Shown in pieces: positions 42,919 to 47,887 of a DNA stretch of 47,887 nucleotides. Made by a program: the position numbers and the translations under genes. Position 1 is the stretch's first letter; every line of letters begins with the position of its first letter. The DNA is from Mucilaginibacter sp. (lineage in GTDB: Bacteria > Bacteroidota > Bacteroidia > Sphingobacteriales > Sphingobacteriaceae), in contig JAQBOP010000344.1 in assembly GCA_028287975.1 (NCBI GenBank), positions 1-47,887 of the forward strand, read 5' to 3'. The notes beneath the pieces were generated by a model. That model had not been told where the DNA came from. It was given only the letters and a program-made list of their open reading frames with translations, and did not search any database.

Positions 42919-43512
42919 ATGAGCAAGGGCAGGCTTGAAGCCTTTAGTGATGGCGTTATTGCCATTATTATTACCATTATGGTGCTTGAACTTAAAACCC
43001 CTGAAAAGCCGAATCTGGAATCACTACATAAAGTCTGGCCCGTTTTTGTAAACTATATCATGAGCTTTATTTATGTGGGGATATATTGGAACAATCACCA
43101 CCATATGTTTCATATCGTGAAGTCAATAAATGGCGCGGTATTATGGGCCAATTTACATTTGCTTTTTTGGCTGTCAATGGTGCCGTTTGTAAGCAGCTGG
43201 ATGGGTGAGAATCCTTTCACTGTAATGTGGCCTATGGCAATGTATGGTATAGTGCTTTTAATGAATGCGATAGCTTATGCCATATTAGTTATTGTGTTGC
43301 TGAAACACGAAGGACCAAACTCAGCTTTGGCTGCCGCCTTAGGAAATGACCGGAAAGGAAGGATCTCAATTGTATTTTATGTTGTTGCCATAGCATTTGC
43401 GTGGATAAACACTTACGTAAGCTTTGCATTATATGTGGCCGTAGCCTGTATTTGGTTTATACCTGATACACGAATAGAAAAAAAGCTGGCCGATGATCAA
43501 CATCATACATAA
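42919..43512 (+). CDS. TMEM175-family (DUF1211) potassium channel protein
   Basis: A 197-residue membrane protein with about six helices. The diagnostic RxxxFSD motif of TMEM175 appears at the start of helix 1 (RLEAFSDGVIAIIITIMVLEL). Single-repeat bacterial members assemble as tetrameric potassium channels, and this protein has that length. NNHHHMFH in the second helix region is a typical His-rich stretch of the family. The ATG at 42919 (MSKGRLEAF) is preferred to one at 42898, which adds seven residues. It is the only gene on this strand here. Confidence 0.9.
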   Translation: MSKGRLEAFSDGVIAIIITIMVLELKTPEKPNLESLHKVWPVFVNYIMSFIYVGIYWNNHHHMFHIVKSINGAVLWANLHLLFWLSMVPFVSSWMGENPFTVMWPMAMYGIVLLMNAIAYAILVIVLLKHEGPNSALAAALGNDRKGRISIVFYVVAIAFAWINTYVSFALYVAVACIWFIPDTRIEKKLADDQHHT

Positions 43513-43529
43513 CAACCATATTAAATAAG

Positions 43530-45095
43530 CTACGCGTTTCCTTCTAAAGCCGGACGACTATCTTTCGTACTGCCGTTCCTTGCAGCCATACCATTTAAAA
43601 ACTCAATGCGGATATTGTTATTGTCCAATATTCGGCAGGTTATGAGATCAGAATTTGGGGTTTCGTAATATTGTAGGGTGATTACAAAAGTTTTATCGTC
43701 AGCCCAAATACCTGCCGCCACCATTTTTTGAGGCATATTTCCTGCAATAGAAGCGCCCGGCGTTGACGTTTCTCCCTTGATCCAATGATCTAATCCACAG
43801 GTTATTTTTTGTTCGGTTTGATTATTCTTTAAAACAAAAACACATTCATTTTGACCGAACGTTAAAGATGCCTGGCTGATATTAATGGCATTGTCTTTAA
43901 TGTTGTAAGTTTTACCGGATATTTGCTTTTGGATACTTTCTACTAATCCGGTTTTTTGAGGTAATAGGGTTAATGTACCTAATTTTTGCCTGAGCGCATC
44001 TTGATTAGCTGCATCCACCGGAAGCGTATGTTGTTTTATACCGGGAAGTAAATGATCCCATACATAATTCAGCGTTTTCTGCATATCCGCAATTTCGCTG
44101 GTTATAGCTATTACCGTATTTAAATCACGCGATACCAGGCAAAATTGACCTTGCGCACCATCGCCCCTGAAAAAATTATGCCGGCACCGCCAAAATTGAT
44201 AGCAGTAGCCTTGTTGCCAGTCGCTGCTTTCGTCTTTTCCGTTAAGAGCGGCATTAGGCACTTTATAAGTGGTAGCCGCTTCTGCCCATGCCGCGGGCAA
44301 AACTTGTTTACCGTTCCATTTACCATTTTGCAAGTAAAGCAGGCCAAGTTTGGCAATATCCTCGGTTTTAACACGCAAACCCCAGCCGCCGGTATTAATG
44401 CCTTGCGGGCTAACCTCCCAATCCATACCTGTTATTTCTAACGGGTTAAAGAAGCGGGGAGTGAGGTATTCTAATACTGTTTTGCCTGTAACTTTAGTAA
44501 TAATGGCCGATAACATGTAAGTGGCCCCTGTATCGTAAAGAAAATAAGTACCGGGTTGGTGCGCGATAGGAGATGACAAAAATACCTTTGTCCACACGTC
44601 AGTACCTTTGCGCATCGGGCCTGACGTATCCCCGTCGTGTCCGGTGGTCATGGTCAGCAAATGTTTAACCTGCATTTCTTCCAAATGTGGATCAGGTATA
44701 GATGGCACATCATCAGGAAAAAATTTGATTACCTTATCCTCAACCGACAATAATCCCTCGCTTACTGCAAACCCTATAGCTGTTGATGTAAAGCTTTTAC
44801 TTAACGAGTGAAGCACGTGTTTAAGATCCGGTTTATAAGGATCCCACCAGCCCTGGGTTACTATTTTGCCATTGCGCACTATCATCAGGCTATGCAACTG
44901 CAGGTTGTTCTTTTCTGCAGCGTTAATAAACGCTAATATATTTGCCGATGATATACCTTGTTCTTCGGGTGAGCTATGAGATAACGCAGCAACAGCAGGT
45001 AATGCAAATAAGGATTCGCCAAACAAAGGAGCAAGGCTAAAGCCCGCCAAGCCTATGGCGGTATTTTTTAAAAATTCTCGTCGTTGTACAGGCAT
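43530..45095 (-). CDS. Serine hydrolase (class C beta-lactamase-like) with twin-arginine leader
   Basis: A 521-residue protein. The leader MPVQRREFLKNTAIGLAGFSLAP is a Tat-type signal (RREFLKN with a following weak hydrophobic core). The catalytic core has SxxK as Ser97-Leu-Ser-Lys100 (LHSLSKSFTSTAIGF), a second motif YDTGATYMLS with Tyr187, and a glycine-rich GDGAQGQF in place of a third KTG/HxG motif. The C-terminal 150 residues form a separate beta-rich domain. Family members include esterases and D-peptidases; no substrate is evident. It begins 19 bases after the bicupin gene, in the same operon. Confidence 0.88.
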   Translation of the reverse strand: MPVQRREFLKNTAIGLAGFSLAPLFGESLFALPAVAALSHSSPEEQGISSANILAFINAAEKNNLQLHSLMIVRNGKIVTQGWWDPYKPDLKHVLHSLSKSFTSTAIGFAVSEGLLSVEDKVIKFFPDDVPSIPDPHLEEMQVKHLLTMTTGHDGDTSGPMRKGTDVWTKVFLSSPIAHQPGTYFLYDTGATYMLSAIITKVTGKTVLEYLTPRFFNPLEITGMDWEVSPQGINTGGWGLRVKTEDIAKLGLLYLQNGKWNGKQVLPAAWAEAATTYKVPNAALNGKDESSDWQQGYCYQFWRCRHNFFRGDGAQGQFCLVSRDLNTVIAITSEIADMQKTLNYVWDHLLPGIKQHTLPVDAANQDALRQKLGTLTLLPQKTGLVESIQKQISGKTYNIKDNAINISQASLTFGQNECVFVLKNNQTEQKITCGLDHWIKGETSTPGASIAGNMPQKMVAAGIWADDKTFVITLQYYETPNSDLITCRILDNNNIRIEFLNGMAARNGSTKDSRPALEGNA

Positions 45096-45114
45096 GGCTA
45101 ATTAATTGGGTTTG

Positions 45115-45894
45115 TTAATCTGTTTTTAAATTATGCCACTGTATGGCTAAATAATAACATTGTTTGTTGCTGATGTTTTTTGGGCCGTGCAATATCCCGG
45201 ATTGTAGATAGATACAATCGCCCTCACGGGCATTAAATTTATCCTGGCTTATAGTTTCCTGAACATCCCCGGTCAGCATTAATATCAGTTCTTCTACCCG
45301 ATGTGTATGCGGATCATGACTGGCATACCCCGGATTTAGTGCGGTTGCGTGTACTTCAAACCGCTCAAACATAGATGTCGGCCTGTCAAATAGCGATCGG
45401 CTTTCGCCTTTGGGCGACACATTAACTTTTAACTCATCCCAATTTTTAATAAACGACGGGCCAGCCCCGTATCCACGTTGCTTGTTAACCGCGTTTACCG
45501 ATTGATAGTTAATAACATACCAGGTAGAAGATGTGGCAGATTGATTTTTAAAACTGATCTTATCGCCCGCTAATACCAGCGCTATACTACCGGCACCAAC
45601 CGTTTGGGCTGTATCTTTAAGCAGGAGTTTGATGTTACCGCTTTTTACAACGATCAGTTGTTCATCATCATTAACGGGTGGTATATAAGTTTTTCCGGGT
45701 GGGAGGGTAAGCGTATGGATCTCAAAATGCTGCAGGTCAAGTGTTTTACCTTTTAACATCTGCCTTTTTTCAACAACCCCACTTTTTTCAGGCTTGCTGT
45801 CGCTCCAGCTATAAACTCCCGAATGTACTTCGTTAGTTTGCGCTATGGCGCATAACGAAGACGCCATTAGTAAAACGGCAATAAATATTTTCAT
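45115..45894 (-). CDS. Secreted bicupin-domain protein
   Basis: A 259-residue protein with a signal peptide (MKIFIAVLLMASSLCAIAQ) and two cupin barrels. The first spans about 55-140 (LDLQHFEIHTLTLPPGKTYIPPVNDDEQLIVV). The second spans about 175-250 (ERFEVHATALNPGYASHDPHTHRVEELILM) with metal-ligand candidates in HDPHTHRVEE and a late His in GILHGPKN. The first barrel lacks the His pair, so the metal site is expected only in the second. Its role could be enzymatic or a storage/binding fold; it is unknown. It starts 42 bases downstream of the histidine kinase gene and precedes the serine hydrolase. Confidence 0.85.
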   Translation of the reverse strand: MKIFIAVLLMASSLCAIAQTNEVHSGVYSWSDSKPEKSGVVEKRQMLKGKTLDLQHFEIHTLTLPPGKTYIPPVNDDEQLIVVKSGNIKLLLKDTAQTVGAGSIALVLAGDKISFKNQSATSSTWYVINYQSVNAVNKQRGYGAGPSFIKNWDELKVNVSPKGESRSLFDRPTSMFERFEVHATALNPGYASHDPHTHRVEELILMLTGDVQETISQDKFNAREGDCIYLQSGILHGPKNISNKQCYYLAIQWHNLKTD

Positions 45895-45936
45895 TAACAG
45901 GCTTATTGATGTATTGGTAAGTAAATGTAAGAGAAG

Positions 45937-47887
45937 TTATTGTTTAAAAGAAACATAAAAGCAGGTTCCTTTTCCTAATTCACTCTCTACCCAAATTTTA
46001 CCGTCGTTACGCTCAATAAATTCCTTACAAAGCATCAGGCCAATGCTGTTGCCCTTTTCGCTTTCTGTGCCCGCTATACTTTCGTTACCGGGTTCAAATA
46101 TTCTTTTTTGCAAGGCTTTTGCTATACCGATGCCATTATCTCTGATAGCTATTGTGGCATATCCTTTAGGGTTATCAATGTCAGCCGCAATCTCGATCAG
46201 TCCGCCTGTGCGCGTATATTTTACCGAATTGGCCAATATATTCCTGATCACAAATTCAATATGCGAGCTATCAGCAAAAATCAGAACCTGATCAGGTGTT
46301 TTATCCACCAGGGTAATCTTCTTTTGCTCGGCGGTTTCCTGGTGTAAATGCAAGCTCTGTACGATTATACCTTTCGCATTAAAATGTGTTTTATTGTGCG
46401 TCACGCCCTTAAGCTGTGTTTGCCCCCAGATCAAAAGCTTATCCATTACATCAAGTGTAGATAGGCTGTGTTGTTTTAACCTTGATATAAAAGTTTGTAC
46501 TTCTGCAGTATCACCCTCGTCTTCTAAAATACTTAACAAATTAACTATAGTTGCAACCGGCGAGCGTAGGTCATGGCTTATTATCGAAAATAGTTTATCC
46601 TTGAAATTATTCAGATTGGTTAACTCTTCTTGTTGTGCCAATAGTTGTTTGTTAAGGCTTTTGGTTTTCAGGTAAAAAAGAATCACTATCAGCAAAACAA
46701 CAGTGGTAAAAACAGCAATCCCGGAAGTTATCCAGCTTTGAAACTTACTGCGCGTATTGCTTAATTGCAATTGTTGCACTTTTATTTTTGAGTTAGCCAA
46801 CTCATTATTGGCTATCAAATCGGCTATATCCTTTGAGTTTTTAAGCGTAAAAAGACTATCATTTAAAGCATCCCTTATTTCGAGCGTTTGTGCGGCAGCT
46901 TTATAATTACCCTGATGTTTATAAACATCTATCATGCCCGAATACACATCTAACCTAACGTGGTGTTGGTGGATCTTTCTTGTGATAGCTAAAGCTTCTC
47001 TCAACAAAATCAAACTCGTATCAGGCTTGGTTGTAGTTTTTAACGATGCCAGGTTAACCAACGTAGTAGCTTCGGCTTCGGGTAAATTTAACTTCCTGGC
47101 TATTGCTAACGACTCGTATTGGTAATCGAACGCTTTTTTTATTTTTCCTAATTGCTGGTAAGCGTCACCGGCATTTCCCAATAACATAGCCATCAGTTCA
47201 GGATCCTGTTTATTGGCTTTTTTTATACCTTCTAAGAAATATTGCAACGCCTGGGGCATTCGTCCTTTCTTTGCGTTTATAATTCCGACATTATTAAGTA
47301 ATGTAGCTTCTGAGTTTGAAGGTGGTAATTGTTTATTGAGGTTAAGCGCCTTTTGGTAATATTCAAGGGCTTTATCCAAATTATTGATCTGTTCATTCAG
47401 CACACCTAATTTAAGATACGACTGAACAAGCCCATGAGTATCATTTTTTTCGAGATTGATTTTTAAGGATGCTAAGAAATATTGGGTTGCTTCCTTATAA
47501 GAACCGGTTTTGGCAAAACAGATGCCCAACGAGTTATTTGATGCAACTATTCCCTGTTGGTATTTTATCTGTTTAAAAATGGATAAAGCTTGTAATAAAT
47601 GGTTTTTAGCCGAATCAATTTTGCCTAAATTGATATCTATTACACCAATTTGTCCGTGCATCAGGGCTGAGCCCAATGGATATTTTAGTTTGTTAGAGAA
47701 CTCAAGGCCCTGGTTTGCATAAAAAATTGCAGAATCGGGTTTTTCATTGCGGTAATTAAGAATGATTGCTTTGTAGATACTAATGCGACTTGTATCAGCT
47801 TCAGAATGCTTTAAACGTGCTAATAAAGAGGCAGTTGAAGGCGTTTGGGCGTAAGATACCCGGCATACGACAATTGCGCATAAAAGG
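45937..47887 (-). CDS. TPR-containing sensor histidine kinase, 5' end beyond the window
   Basis: The frame is open through the right edge of the window (first in-frame codon at 47884-47886), so the start lies outside. About 649 residues are visible, beginning in a hydrophobic signal segment (LLCAIVVCRVSYAQ). An ATG-like start at 47676 is internal; it is only a TTG preceded by about 70 coding residues. Tandem TPR repeats follow (YYQKALNLNKQLPPS, ALQYFLEGIKKAN), then a membrane helix (GIAVFTTVVLLIVILFYLKT), a coiled segment, an H-box HDLRSPVATIVN, an N-box RNILANSVKY, a G1 box DNGIGIA and a G2 region NSIGLMLCKEF. All kinase motifs are present. No response regulator is adjacent. The organisation resembles the kinase at 606-2732. 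It may be co-transcribed with the bicupin and serine hydrolase genes downstream. Confidence 0.9.
   Translation of the reverse strand, partial: LLCAIVVCRVSYAQTPSTASLLARLKHSEADTSRISIYKAIILNYRNEKPDSAIFYANQGLEFSNKLKYPLGSALMHGQIGVIDINLGKIDSAKNHLLQALSIFKQIKYQQGIVASNNSLGICFAKTGSYKEATQYFLASLKINLEKNDTHGLVQSYLKLGVLNEQINNLDKALEYYQKALNLNKQLPPSNSEATLLNNVGIINAKKGRMPQALQYFLEGIKKANKQDPELMAMLLGNAGDAYQQLGKIKKAFDYQYESLAIARKLNLPEAEATTLVNLASLKTTTKPDTSLILLREALAITRKIHQHHVRLDVYSGMIDVYKHQGNYKAAAQTLEIRDALNDSLFTLKNSKDIADLIANNELANSKIKVQQLQLSNTRSKFQSWITSGIAVFTTVVLLIVILFYLKTKSLNKQLLAQQEELTNLNNFKDKLFSIISHDLRSPVATIVNLLSILEDEGDTAEVQTFISRLKQHSLSTLDVMDKLLIWGQTQLKGVTHNKTHFNAKGIIVQSLHLHQETAEQKKITLVDKTPDQVLIFADSSHIEFVIRNILANSVKYTRTGGLIEIAADIDNPKGYATIAIRDNGIGIAKALQKRIFEPGNESIAGTESEKGNSIGLMLCKEFIERNDGKIWVESELGKGTCFYVSFKQ

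Noticed and set aside
1-47887. CRISPR arrays, tRNA or rRNA genes
   Set aside because: No regularly spaced direct repeats, no cloverleaf-like segments and no rRNA-like conserved stretches were seen by eye; a tRNA scan would be decisive.

Overview
The window reads as chromosomal DNA from a Bacteroidota bacterium, most likely Sphingobacteriaceae (a Mucilaginibacter- or Pedobacter-like organism). The basis is gene content, not a database match: two proteins with type IX secretion (T9SS) type-B C-terminal sorting domains, a PorP/SprF protein, a GH92 mannosidase, TPR-containing histidine kinases, MKK...AQ signal peptides, A+T-rich intergenic DNA and almost no Shine-Dalgarno sequences. No rRNA, tRNA, CRISPR array, insertion sequence, integrase or phage structural gene was seen. 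It looks like ordinary, compact core or accessory chromosome.

Layout. 1-6.7 kb: the 3' end of a GH1 glucosidase, a TPR histidine kinase, a glutaryl-CoA dehydrogenase-like enzyme, dihydroneopterin aldolase (folB), a GlcD-type FAD oxidase, an MgtC/SapB membrane protein and a small zinc-ribbon protein. 7-12.2 kb: a 923-residue PKD-repeat protein exported by T9SS, a small conserved protein, a secreted DUF1080 protein and a secreted phosphoesterase. 12.2-15.9 kb: a minus-strand group (VOC protein, DinB-fold protein, HMA-like small protein, MATE exporter) divergent from a DJ-1/AraC regulator. 15.9-21.3 kb: a three-gene T9SS cassette made of a type-B cargo protein, PorP/SprF and a TPR-propeller-OmpA protein.

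21.4-27.9 kb: a small YXWGXW-type lipoprotein, a bioF-bioD-hbd run, two tandem Spy-like secreted proteins each with its own terminator, a LexA-like XRE-S24 repressor divergent from a degenerate GIY-YIG protein, a secreted MsrB and a fasciclin protein. 27.9-38.4 kb: a large peptidase/beta-propeller/outer-membrane-barrel fusion, penicillin-binding protein 1A, a TfoX-like protein, a GH92 mannosidase and a methionine-salvage pair (YbdL-type aminotransferase and omega-amidase) whose amidase carries a frameshift. 38.5-47.9 kb: a serine hydrolase, an ABC binding protein and permease with no ATPase beside them, a NIPSNAP protein, a small membrane protein, a TMEM175-type channel, a second serine hydrolase with a Tat-like leader, a secreted bicupin and a second TPR histidine kinase running off the right edge.

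No clear new multi-gene defence or biosynthetic system is visible. The strongest leads are the XRE-S24/degenerate GIY-YIG divergent pair with a dyad-rich spacer, the peptidase-propeller-barrel fusion, the T9SS type-B cassette whose OmpA protein lacks the domain usual in PorE-like proteins, the ATPase-less ABC pair, and the frameshifted omega-amidase next to its partner aminotransferase.
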